A DNA stretch of 64,000 nucleotides from Cladorrhinum sp. PSN259. Taxonomy: Eukaryota > Ascomycota > Sordariomycetes > Sordariales > Podosporaceae. A model generated the notes under the pieces. It ran no database searches. It was not told where the DNA came from and saw only the letters and a program-made list of their open reading frames with translations. The position numbers and the translations under genes were made by a program. Within the stretch, counting starts at the first letter, position 1. Every line of letters begins with the position of its first letter. Location of the stretch: the NCBI GenBank assembly GCA_033725935.1, contig MU867087.1, positions 403,258 to 467,257 on the forward strand, in the 5' to 3' direction. This document shows positions 31,348 to 40,812 of the stretch, piece after piece.

Positions 31348-32300
31348 TCAAAAGTCCGGAGTTGATGTAACTTCAGACTTCTGTGCCATGCCTGGGTCTT
31401 CCAGGTACACTTGTTCTTCCATCTCTGCCATTCTTGCCCGAACCTGCACCAGTATATCCTCCCTTATCTCCAAAAACCTCTGATGCTCTCCTGTCTCCGT
31501 CGCAAGACGTGCTGCCTCCATTTGCTCCTCATATTTCTTCCAGTTACCCACGTACTTTTCCAGCCGGAGATACATGGCCAGCAGAGGGTCAAGGGCGGTG
31601 TCTCCCGTGATCTTCTTCTTGAGCGGTTCGGCGAATTCTTCCGGGTATTGAGAATCTCGACTTCTCTGACGCGGCGAAGCTGCTCGCCGACATATGTAAG
31701 GAGAATTTGGCCGAGCTCATCAGTTGGCCAGCCCCATGGGTCCAAAGGATACGACTCCCCGTGGTCGACGGAGGCTCCAAAACATTGAATCCTGAGGTAA
31801 TCGATCGCCGGAATGCTTCTCAGAAACCACATAATCGTACGGAGGTTCTGCCGGAAAACATCAATGTCATCATAGTACCCGACGTCTTCCTCGGTGCTGC
31901 GGTCATCAATATAGCAGAGCTTGATAAAGAATCTGCGCTTTTCGCCGATGCTGCCGAGGGTCATGTCGTCGGAACTATGCGAGTCAAGACCCAGAAAAAT
32001 ATTTGAAAAGGATCTTCCGGCAAATCTTGGCCCATAGTTTTCGATCATAATCTCCCATGTGTTCTCAACTTGGAATACCATGTATGCTTCGTCATAGACG
32101 TGAGGCAAGATTTTCTCGAGACTTTTAAGCGTGCGTTTCACCTTCCTCCCCCAGTAGTAGTCATCACAAGAGACCGGTGTGGCAGAGACAAATGCGAGTC
32201 GGTATATCTCGATCCGGATCTCGGCGGGCAAGTTGAGAAAACAGGTTCCTGATCGCTCGACGGAAAGAGGTCCAGCATTGAGGTTTGGAGTTGTCGCCAT
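31348..32300 (-). pseudogene. F-box-like (LPAEIR...) gene with a frameshift
   Basis: The ATG at 32300 (MATTPNLNAGPLSVE) opens a frame with FLNLPAEIRIEIYRLAFVSA at about residues 24-43, the short F-box-like motif that starts many fungal proteins of this type, then RTLKSLEKILPHVYDEAY and YLRIQCFGASVD. At about 31,650 coding character moves to another frame: the first frame becomes Arg/Ser/Trp-rich (NRSRRRSRETPPL), while the second reads YPEEFAEPLKKKITGDTALD, then LRLEKYVGNWKKYEEQMEAA, and ends at a stop at 31,348. No GT-AG pair fits the junction VEILN/YPEEF, so a 1- or 2-nt indel (mutation or assembly error) is the simplest reading. Intact, it would be about 317 aa. Confidence 0.65.
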
Positions 32301-32665
32301 GTCGGAGGTTCGTGCCGGCGGGGCCTGCTGCAGGAGTTTGTTGAGGAGAAAGGCAATGAAGCTTTTATTGGAGGTTAATGAATGCTGAAAATGAAGAATA
32401 TATATCGCTGTGGTAATGTGGGAAAAAGGAAGAAAGACGGTGGCTTGGCTGGAAGAAAGAAGCGCAGACAGATCAGTTCCCACAGTTTTGCACGGTTACA
32501 GCCGATAATGATATTGTCGACATCTGTGACATGCTCGAGTCAGTTATCTAAACAAGCTTTTCGTCTCGGAGCTCCGCGGATCAAATACCTCTAGGTGGCG
32601 TATCAGACAAACCTGAATTTAAAAGAAAGCGGGACTGTTATCTTGGAAAAAATCGTATTTAAAGT

Positions 32666-32929
32666 GGAAGGTTTGCCTAATATGTGTGCCAGCTGACCTT
32701 ATCACCACATCTGACGACCGTCGAAGGTATCTCGAGATCTTGGTTGTGGGCGTCGTCGTGGCGCCTGCGACCGAGTCGTGGCAGATAGGTGCCTTATCAA
32801 TCGAGCCATGTCATGTGGTAATCATGTGACATGCATTGTATGAAGTCGATTAGTGTGATGTATAATTGTTCGGGGTTTTTTTTCTTCTTCTCTTCCGGTT
32901 GTGCCCGATAACGCTGAGAGTCAAACAAG
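32666..32929. repeat. Dispersed repeat, copy 1
   Basis: Aligns in the same orientation with 44,949-45,236. Shared blocks include AAGGTTTGCCTA, GAGATCTTGGTTGTGGGC and a 27-bp inverted-repeat segment (CATGTCATG...CATGTGACATG, 32,807-32,833), ending in a copy of the 38-bp motif. No coding capacity is seen. Ends and target duplication were not resolved. Confidence 0.7.
32892..32929 (+). repeat. Copy B of the 38-bp motif family
   Basis: Matches 22 of 25 core positions of the intact copies (GTG for ATG inside the core); the 13-bp tail resembles that of the copy at 55,210-55,247 (9 of 13). It is part of the dispersed repeat, and no direct repeats flank it. Confidence 0.65.
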
Positions 32930-33035
32930 AAAAGAATCTTGGAAAAAAATGACTGCGCACTCAAGGCCGTTCGCTGTTTATCCACGCAAGGTACCGACCT
33001 CGACTGGCACCCAGGAATCCAAAAAAGAAGTGATT

Positions 33036-33572
33036 TTAATGGCAACTTCCTGCGCGCCTTTGGCGAAGGAAATGCGTCATAAACATGAAGATGACAACAC
33101 GAAAGGAAGGGATATTCGGGCGACCGAGATCGCCTCCGGGCTGAGCATAAGCCGTATTGAACTCGGTACCAAAGGTCATCACCACTGATCCGCTCTTGCT
33201 ATTATTAGTGAGCGCCACGGCATGAACGCTATCGACCGGCACCAGCTGCTTGATATCTTGACCAGTACCATTCATACTTAGTCTCGAAATACTTGTTCCC
33301 CTCCTCGACGAACCCATACCGCTCAAGTCCAAAACTGAGCAACCTTCCCTTTCCTCCACGAGAAGCTAGCAGCTCAAACTGTCCATGTACCTAAAGTTCT
33401 CCCCAACGCCGCACAACGGCTCATGTTGGTGACCACCGTTCAGCCCAGCATACCACGCAATGAACTTTTCTCTCAACACCCCCCGCCACCGGTTTTTTCG
33501 GACAAGACATGCTTCTCTGCCTGACTGCATTTTTGGATGACCTGGGGTTGGTGCAGGATAGGTTCTTCGCAA
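33036..33572 (-). pseudogene. Possible RCC1-like relic with an in-frame TAG
   Basis: One minus-strand frame is open from 33,572 to 33,036 except for a TAG at 33,366-33,368 (DSLSC, stop, LLVEEREGC). The second part contains PVDSVHAVALTNN...SVVMTFGTEF, which resembles one RCC1 beta-propeller blade (HAVALT.dG.vytwG.n..GQLG). Only about one blade is present, without the seven of a full protein and without a clear start. I regard it as a decayed fragment; the family match is weak. Confidence 0.3.
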
Positions 33573-33664
33573 TCATAGCTTGTTATTGTTATTAGCCTAC
33601 AGGACAACATCCTAAAATGATATCTTTGCTGAGACGTTTGCTCCAAATAACTGCCCCAAGAACT

Positions 33665-35518
33665 CTACCTCCCCTGACTTCCCAGGTCTCGTTGAATGAA
33701 CTCGGCGGCCCGCTCCCCAATCATCAAGATCGGTGCCATCAGATGTCCACTTGAAATTTTGGGCTGTACACTTGCATCCGCCACCCTCAGGTTTTCAACC
33801 CCAAAGACGCGCAGTCTCTGATCTACAACCCCTTCGCTCTCATTTCTTGCCATCCTTGCGGTGCAGCTTGGGTGTAGCCCACATGTAGCCACGTAGCTCA
33901 CGTACTCGTCGATTTCAGCGTCGGTCACCACCTTGTATTTCTCATCTGGCAGGTCAAATCCTGGCGAAGGTAGCACCTTCACCTTTTCGTTGTCGATACT
34001 TGCGATCAGCATGGATAAATAACCGAGATCCATGCCAGGCGCAAACGCCAACTTGGCTTTTTCAGGGTATCCAACATTGTGCGCCAATTCGTGTGCCATC
34101 TTCATCGCGAACCGGACTGCCTTTCGCAGGACAACCAGATCTCGGCGGTCGGTAAATAAGGGGTAGTGAAACTTGACGTGATCCAGGGGATTTTTTGAAC
34201 GCAACTCGAGTCTGCCTTGGGAAAACGGCTGGGCGAGAGTCACGTACCACGTCGTTAGGTGCTTATTCGGGATATTTAGCGGGAGGCAATTGACAGGGTT
34301 GATCATGATTTCGACATCAGGAATATTATCGGGATGCTGCGGACTCTGATTCTTGGTCTCTGAAGGGACTGAAAGGGTATGCTCATCAATATCCCTGCTG
34401 CTGACAAAGATGGACCGGCAAGTGGTGTTGGCTGCGAGGAGACCAACACCCCACACGATGTAGAGGAGAAGATTCCCAAGAAAGACAAGCGGCCGTTGAA
34501 GGATGTGAAGGGTGTGGTCTTGCGGGACCTCGGACATTATCGGGAAGGAAGTGTGATCCGCAAAGTTGCGGCCGACATGGTCGAGCTCTTTGACAAGAGG
34601 AATTCCGAGCGAGTCAAGTTGAGCTCGGGGCCCTATCCCACTGAGCATAAGCAACTGCGGTGTGCACAACGCCCCTGCACAAACCACCACCTCCTTCTTC
34701 ACTTTGACCTCGACCTCCTCCCTCTTCCCGCCCTTAGTAACTGACATGACCCTCAGCGCCGTGACTCTTTTACCGTCCTCATCAAAAACCAGCCTCTTAA
34801 CCACGGCACCTGTGCAAATATCCAAATTTTTTCTGGCCGACACCACCTCTTTTGGTAGCCAGACACGATAGGCACTGGCTCTCATCCCACGCTCATCAAC
34901 CGTATGCTCCATCTTAAAACACCCACTCGACGGCGCCAAAGGGTCATTAACGTCTTCCACCACCTTGAGTCCCACCCGCTCAGCTGCTTTGTCCGCCCAC
35001 TCATGAATCCCATATACGGTGCCCGGCTGTCGCAAGGGCACTTTTCCTCCGTGACCTCTTCGTTCATTCGTCGGATGCGACAGCGCATTCTCCATTCCCC
35101 GGAAAACCGGCTCAACCTTCTCCCAGCTCCATTCGGCCAGTCCGTACTCAGTCGCCCACTCGTTATAGCCCGCCGGAACGCCTCTCGTCCACATGCCGCC
35201 ATTCATGCGCGTGGTGCCGCCAACGGCTTCGGCCGACCAGAGACGTGTTTTCTGTCCATTGGCCTCGGGGATTGGTTCGGAATGCCGAAGGACGGTTTGT
35301 AAGGTGGGAAAACCTGGGTTTTGCGAGAGGAGCGGGATGCGCGACAGGAAGTTGTCACGGACGCCGCCCTTTTCGATGACTAGCACCGAGAGGGAGGGGT
35401 TCCGTTCGGAAAGGCGGGAGGCGATGACGCTGCCTGCGGTGCCGGCGCCAATGATGATGAAGTCGTAGGACTTTTTTGAGAGGGAGTCAACGGGGATGGT
35501 GGGGTAAGACCAAAACAT
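33665..35518 (-). CDS. GMC-family FAD oxidoreductase
   Basis: Single-exon enzyme of 617 aa, the usual length of the family. The ADP-binding fold is at residues 18-45 (YDFIIIGAGTAGSVIASRLS...VIEKG), followed by the GMC signature regions (AVGGTTRMNGGMWTRG; VVVCAGALCTPQLLMLSGIG). The C-terminal active-site region is present with His in CGLHPSCTARM and the FAD-contacting SGHLMAPILMIGERAAEFI. GMC enzymes oxidise alcohols, aldehydes or sugars with FAD; the substrate cannot be read from sequence. There is no signal peptide, so an intracellular enzyme is likely (the choline dehydrogenase/aryl-alcohol oxidase-like branch). The gene is intact. Confidence 0.9.
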   Translation of the reverse strand: MFWSYPTIPVDSLSKKSYDFIIIGAGTAGSVIASRLSERNPSLSVLVIEKGGVRDNFLSRIPLLSQNPGFPTLQTVLRHSEPIPEANGQKTRLWSAEAVGGTTRMNGGMWTRGVPAGYNEWATEYGLAEWSWEKVEPVFRGMENALSHPTNERRGHGGKVPLRQPGTVYGIHEWADKAAERVGLKVVEDVNDPLAPSSGCFKMEHTVDERGMRASAYRVWLPKEVVSARKNLDICTGAVVKRLVFDEDGKRVTALRVMSVTKGGKREEVEVKVKKEVVVCAGALCTPQLLMLSGIGPRAQLDSLGIPLVKELDHVGRNFADHTSFPIMSEVPQDHTLHILQRPLVFLGNLLLYIVWGVGLLAANTTCRSIFVSSRDIDEHTLSVPSETKNQSPQHPDNIPDVEIMINPVNCLPLNIPNKHLTTWYVTLAQPFSQGRLELRSKNPLDHVKFHYPLFTDRRDLVVLRKAVRFAMKMAHELAHNVGYPEKAKLAFAPGMDLGYLSMLIASIDNEKVKVLPSPGFDLPDEKYKVVTDAEIDEYVSYVATCGLHPSCTARMARNESEGVVDQRLRVFGVENLRVADASVQPKISSGHLMAPILMIGERAAEFIQRDLGSQGR

Positions 35519-36071
35519 TTTGTCTCTTAATTTGTCTGTGTTGGTGGGGTAAATGGGTAAGCAAACGTCAAAGGTCGTTGAATGGAAAATTAGGAAGTCC
35601 GATTGATATAGGAAAGTGAGTTTGCAGGATTTTCATCAGGTCCGAGTCCTCCAATAGTGGATGATTTAGGCAACCCAATTTTGCAGCAGGCACAACCAAC
35701 GGCACCTAAGGTCGCCGAGAGTGTTGGTCGTTGTTGGCTATCGGGTTGGCTGCATATGCTGTGGACTGACTGCTGCATAGGTCGCAAGATGCAACTATTT
35801 CGGGGCGTCGAAATTTTTTTCCACCCGACACGTGTACCCATTCCATCCGCTCCCCTGACCGTCAGGTAAGCATACCTGATAACCAACACTGAACAGCAAT
35901 AGCAACCAAACCTTCAAATTTCTATCCGTTTTGTTCTAACGATTATACCTGTGCGCCATCTATTGTTTTGCTCATCTCCTCATCGCTTCCAGCAGCCTCA
36001 CCGCACTGCACCGCTCTTCCCAGTCTGTCTTGCAAGATTGTGTGATCAAAACTCCCCTCCTCCACAGCTAT
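35519..36071. other. Intergenic region
   Basis: Promoter side of the GMC gene and 3' flank of the ceramidase gene. No further gene is seen. Confidence 0.5.
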
Positions 36072-36974
36072 TCATTCCCTCTTCTTCCCCGCCTTCGCTC
36101 TCTCCTCTTTCTCTTCTTCCCTAATCTCCCTAGCAACATCCATAAACTTGGCAGCCCCAATAGCAGTCAAGACATGCCACCACCCGTGCAACTCCAACCC
36201 CCAGGCCCAAGGCAATCCCATCATCCCCCTCAGCGCTCTCAGTTCCATGCAAAACTCCAAATCAATATGCCACAGCACGTACCCAAAAATGCAAACCCCA
36301 ATAGCCTGCCGCGTCCTCGCGTTCCACTCGTTACTCCTTTCCGTTCCGAACCACCGTTCCGAGTCGGGCATCCAATTAAGCAAATACTGACCGCGGGCCG
36401 TCACCATTCCCAGCGCGCAAGAAAACGCAATAACTTGGTAGATAATAGTTGCCGACCAGACGTAAAACGCCGAGAAGGACAGAAACACGACCGCAAGGGC
36501 AAAAGAAATGATCCTCGACCTGTGTTTTGTCTGCCGGACCGTAAGCACCGCGTGGAGCATCGACCAGGTGAGAAGCAGCATTGACAGCTCGTCGCAGAAT
36601 TCCATGGTATGGCGGAGCGTGGCGTGGAACAAAAAGGAGCCGACGCCCAAAGCCAAGAGGGAGAGGGACATGAAGTCTGCTTCTCGTCTCTGATAGATTG
36701 CTTTGAGCGCAAAGTACACGTAGGCGAGGTTGCTGACTGAGTTTATGAATTCGGCTAGGTAGAATGACATGGTGTAGTCTTCCTCGCAGAAGCTTATCAT
36801 GTTTAAACAAAAAAGATTAGTTATCGTTGTTGAAGTTTTGCCCTCCTGTAGGGGAGAGAGATTTGGATGGTTGCAAGGACTGAGGCGTGCTTACTTTGCC
36901 CTGCTATTAGGCGGACTCCAGGCTCCGCGTAGGGAGTGTTGATCGCCTCCGAAATGGTGGTTGTGGTGTCCCAT
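36072..36974 (-). CDS. Alkaline (phyto)ceramidase
   Basis: Integral membrane amidase of 266 aa that cleaves ceramides to sphingoid base and fatty acid, acting in the ER/Golgi in known homologues (yeast YPC1/YDC1). Exon 1 (36895..36974) encodes MGHHNHHFGGDQHSLRGAWS ending in PPNSRA; exon 2 (36072..36792) continues NFCEEDYTMSFYLAEFINSV. The joint over the 102-bp intron (GTAAGC...AAG, TAACTAAT branch) rebuilds the family's N-terminal SPPNSRANFCEEDY block exactly. Zinc and catalytic residues are visible: the Glu/Asp of CEEDY, the His of LFHATLRHTMEFCDE, and the two His of LHGWWHVLTAIG. Several hydrophobic segments and a Lys/Glu-rich tail (EEEKEERAKAGKKRE) complete the protein. Exon 2 alone would look like a gene lacking its N-terminus. 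Confidence 0.93.
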
Positions 36975-37358
36975 TTTGAATTTCTTCTTGTTGCGTGATC
37001 TGCTTAGAATACAATGACAATGTCTCCCAGACGCTCTGGCTTGAGACTGAATATTCGCGAATTTTTTTTTTCGACGCGTAGAACATCCCATGATGTGTTT
37101 GCTGACAGGTGGGTTGCCTTGAGGGTGGGTCACGTGCGTTCCATGTTACTGCTGTTGGTTGCAGAGTCGCCTGCATCCGTTGACTAGTCACGTCTCTAGT
37201 TTGATTCCTTATTTCCTTTTTGGGGAATAAGCCGACCCCTGTTTGTGGAACATGGAACGTTCTCAGGGGCAAGGGTTACAGGACTGTATCTTTGGTGAGC
37301 TCACAATGAAACTCTACAGAACGTACTAAAGCAATTGAGCAAACTACAACCTAACCAC
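36975..37358. other. Intergenic region
   Basis: Promoter of the ceramidase gene and left flank of the hAT-like element. No gene is seen. Confidence 0.5.
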
Positions 37359-37366
37359 TTTAATAT

Positions 37367-38277
37367 GGCGATTTATCCTTGGGCACTACCCTTTTTACTC
37401 CATGGGCACTAGGTTGGATCCTCGGGCACTACCCCTTTTACTCCATGGGCACTAGCCCCCATATTGGCCAACTTTGGCCTTAGTGCCTGGCCAAAGGTGC
37501 TGCAGTTGATCATCTTGAATTCTATCAATCCACCACACCACCACACCACCCACCACACCACATCTCCATCAACCACCACGTCGCCGTCGCCGGCCTTAAA
37601 GCTATTTACATTAATCTATAAGACGGTCAATCAATTCTCCTAGCTTATTTCACTTATACTGGTGACAGTCTCGGAGAATCTCCCAAAGCGGTCACGGTCC
37701 CGCACCGTGACCACTACGGTTAAGCAAGATACTGTGACACCGTCGTCGACTATAGCGATGGCATCAACGGCACCGGCATCGCTTACAATCTCCCGGAGCG
37801 GCCGGGTCGTAGTGCCCACCGCTAAGAAGGTGCAGGGCAGCGGGCGTGGCGGTGGGCGTAGGCGTGGGCGTGGGCGTGGTCGCGGCTGTTGAGCGCTGGA
37901 AACGCGGTTTCCGAGGTGTTTGCAATTCATTGTTGATTTTAAGCGCCTACTTTTGTTATTACTTACGCACCCGGAGGACTTGCAAGTGTAGTGTGTGGCC
38001 GGGTTGGTGGACATACGAAGACTGCGTTATATTCACCGTATTAAGTAGATGACCTTTCCTATAGTAAATTAATTATTTTTTATGCAGTTGGCTTTTTTCG
38101 TGGGCATGGTTGTCTTTGAGGTTGTTTTACAGTGTTGACGTTGTTCAGGATGTTGAAAAGGAGGGGGCCTTATAAGGCTCTATGGGGGCTAGTGCCCATG
38201 GAGTAAAAGGGGTAGTGCCCGATGATCCAACCTAGTGCCCATGGAGTAAAAAGGGTAGTGCCCAAGGATAAATTGCC
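37367..38277. mobile_element. Non-autonomous DNA element with compound TIRs and 8-bp TSD (hAT-like)
   Basis: A 911-bp element flanked by identical 8-bp direct repeats TTTAATAT (37359-37366 and 38278-38285). The terminal inverted repeats are about 95 bp: left GGCGATTTATCCTTGGGC, right (reverse complement) GGCAATTTATCCTTGGGC. Each TIR contains two tandem copies of GGGCACTACCC..TTTTACTCCATGGGCACTAG separated by TTGGATC. The 8-bp duplication is typical of hAT transposons. No transposase is inside; the GC-rich centre holds a 76-codon basic frame (about 37,662-37,892, plus strand; SRSGRVVVPTAKK then Gly/Arg repeats) that may be a captured fragment or chance. Confidence 0.88.
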
Positions 38278-38285
38278 TTTAATAT

Positions 38286-39219
38286 TATATATCCTATAAT
38301 AAAATTATTAATTCTATAGATCTATATTGTGTAAATGAATCAAGTGGACCCAACACACCCTTCTATTCAAAATTGGGCTTGCCAGTACCCAAACGTCTTG
38401 TTTCCAATGCAGCTGCCACGTACACAAACAAATCTCTATACACCTCACTTCACTCTTCATCCCCAGCTCCGTTTAAGCCCTCGGCATTAAAGGCACTGTC
38501 AGGTAAGTAAATGAGGATTGTTGAGAAGATGATTCTGAAGCTGATAATGAGATGTCTGGAGGCTTTGATGTGTATCAAGAACCAGCTGAGCCTGCTCCAA
38601 TCAGAGGAAGGTCAGGCTTCAATTGATCTCTCTACCGGCACCCTAACACTAGATTCCACCAGCTTGCACTGTGACCCTCATCCTCGTACGCTAAGTATCT
38701 ACTGCGCCGGGCAGCGTTACATTTGATCCTTATGTTAAAACCTGCACCGGCAGTGGATACTGACTGCAAAGCAGTACCCCAAAGGTGAGATGACAGGGGA
38801 ATCAAAGGTTGTGACGAGCGTCTCAGACAAGGTGGTTCGCTGTCAACAAACAGGTCGTTCCAAAAAAATAGCTATATGTACTGAGAGTTAGACAAAATGA
38901 ACTTTTTTATTTTCGTTAAAAAAATGGATCAAGCAAACCACAAATCAATCTTGATTTTTTATTCCCTTTGTCGTTTAAAGCCCCAGTCTGCCTGGGAGAA
39001 GTCCTCGCATGCCACACTTATTTTCCGACGTCCATTGGCCACTCGGTACAGTACATAGCCCGACGACTTATGCAAAGTGCTAGTGACTGGATACCAAAGA
39101 CAAGAAAAATCTCGATTAATTTCAACCCCCTTGACACTCTCCAAGATTGGTCCTTTCGGACAGTTTGTCGTCGCTGCTTTCAAACAAATCCAATCATACT
39201 TGTAATCAATCTCCACAAT
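38286..39219. other. Intergenic with LTR fragment
   Basis: Non-coding except for a 71-codon open frame at 38,511-38,726 that ends just before an LTR-like sequence (38,734-38,905). No gene is supportable. Confidence 0.45.
38734..38905. mobile_element. Partial LTR of a relative of the chromovirus
   Basis: TGTTAAAACCTGCACCGG aligns with the start of the LTR at 7454 (TGTTACAACCTGCACCGG), and the match continues through ACTGCAAAGCAGTAC, ATGACAGGGGAATC, GTCTCAGAC and CTGTCAAC.AACAGGT before fading near 38,905. It retains CpA/TpG sites, so it is little affected by RIP. It is a truncated or solo LTR of a related subfamily. Confidence 0.75.
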
Positions 39220-39495
39220 TCATCTAGCCTTGGCATCCTTGGGGATGTCCTCGAGGCCGTCCTTGCCCTGGCGGCCGATACCGCTCATGTCCACGCCCTC
39301 GGAGCTCTTGGTGGCCGGCTCGCGCAGGCCCGCGGTTGCGCCGTCACCGGTGGAGACGTCGCTTGAGAAGCGGCCGGTGCCTACATTGGTGGTGCGGGCG
39401 TCGGCTGACTGCCAGTCCGAAGGGGCGGGAGGTTGTTCAGGGAGCGGGAGGTTGGCCCGGACCTGCTCGATCTTGTCGGCTTTGGACTGCGACAT
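39220..39495 (-). CDS. Small conserved fungal protein, 91 aa
   Basis: The ATG at 39495 opens MSQSKADKIEQVRANLPLPE, then PSDWQSADARTTNVGTGRFS and a Gly/Ser/Asp-rich tail ending DGLEDIPKDAKAR. The protein is hydrophilic, probably disordered, without signal peptide or membrane segment. I recall similar small proteins in other Sordariomycetes but no function. GC-rich codon use and a TATA-like, poly-A-rich upstream region support an expressed gene. Confidence 0.65.
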   Translation of the reverse strand: MSQSKADKIEQVRANLPLPEQPPAPSDWQSADARTTNVGTGRFSSDVSTGDGATAGLREPATKSSEGVDMSGIGRQGKDGLEDIPKDAKAR

Positions 39496-40812
39496 GGCTG
39501 GCGGTTGTGGGCTCGCGAAAGAGGGGTGACTGGTACTGCGTATCGACCGGGTAAACGTTTGTATGGGTGGTGAGGTGGTGGTATTACGTTACGGTGGTAG
39601 ACGTATAGTAGAGGAAATAGTATCACAGATTGGGATCGAGTATGGGCTGTGTATGTGGATTTTATATGCAAAAGTGCGGGATCAGACATGCTGTGGAAGT
39701 CATTGACGTCGTTGACATCATGGTGGGGCACAGTGGGTAGTATATACTTCATTTAAGACGAGTGTGAATATGTTAGGACACTGGGTACGGTACACAGACA
39801 ACAAGTATGGACTGTAATATGCAAGACTGTGTAATTCTAGCGTAAGCCAAGCGCCAAAGTGGGTAATTCATATTTTTAGGGATTGCGGTACTAATGCGGG
39901 GGTTATCACCATATTTTCTCATGATCTGTCCGTGTGAATAGAAAAGCCTTCAATTCTGAAGTGGAAGAGACCAAGACCAGTTAAACGGTCCTAGCCGACA
40001 GAGATGTCTGGCTGCAAAGGATGCGCAAGGGCAAGCAGGTGGCAACAGTTGCCATTATGGCCTGGGCAACTGGTGATCCGCACCACGGATATACAGTATA
40101 TCGAGAAGGGCGCCTGAATACAGAGATTGGTGCCTAGCAAAGCCCCCAAACTCTGCCGCCACTGGGTCTGTATAGGCGGGGTGCTGAAGGGGCTTCTGGG
40201 TCTCGGGCTCATCATCATCGTGATTTATCGTCGTCCCCTCGGACCTGTACTCTTTATGCCTCGGGATCCAAGGCAATCCCTTGAAAGTCTCTTCGCCGCG
40301 GATGCTCGTGGGTCTGTAGGATGAATAGTAAACCAGCTTGAAGGCCAATCTCCAAGTGTTAAACGTCCTATCTTCGGCGGTTGAAGCGCGTCCACTCGGC
40401 CTGGCATGAGATGAAGGGTGGTGTTAGTTGGGGTTAAAGATGGTGAGGTCACTAGTTCCCCGCTCAACAGCGGGGTATGGCGGGAGTCCTGCGGTGGCTT
40501 AAAACACGGCGGCCTTCCCATCCTATCATAGTGATGGGTAAGATAAACCATGTTATTGTATGTACCTGGTCCGTGTGCTCACCTGTGAACGCGGGACTGG
40601 TGGCACGGATCAGGTACCTGACAGGGGTGCTTTTATTTTGCTCGTAACCGCCGTAAGACAGCAGTCGGCGTCAGCCATCTGGTTGCTGCCCAACGGCCCA
40701 CGCCAGAGGACGCACAGAACACAGGCGATAATACCTCGATAAACCGCATCTGGATATCTTAGCATTCACTTATTCATTTTTTCCTTCCGGAGCGGCACGT
40801 TGCGGCACCATC
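39496..40812. other. Intergenic region
   Basis: No supportable gene. A minus-strand frame at 40,055-40,348 (YRPTSIRGEETFKGLPWIPR, INHDDDEPETQKPLQHPAYT) has some coding look but no start context or family. Confidence 0.4.

Larger units (their letters stand above)
32301..33035. other. Intergenic with a dispersed repeat
   Basis: Promoter side of the F-box-like gene. It includes one copy of a dispersed repeat of about 260 bp (32,666-32,929) whose right end is a copy of the 38-bp motif. Confidence 0.5.

Noticed and set aside
36376..36810. Overlapping ORFs around the ceramidase gene
   Set aside because: Shadow frames of a clearly identified gene.
37640..38014. 124-aa minus-strand ORF inside the hAT-like element
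   Set aside because: Half of it is a Pro-Arg repeat produced by GGGCGTGGGCGT-type DNA; no homology or start context supports it.
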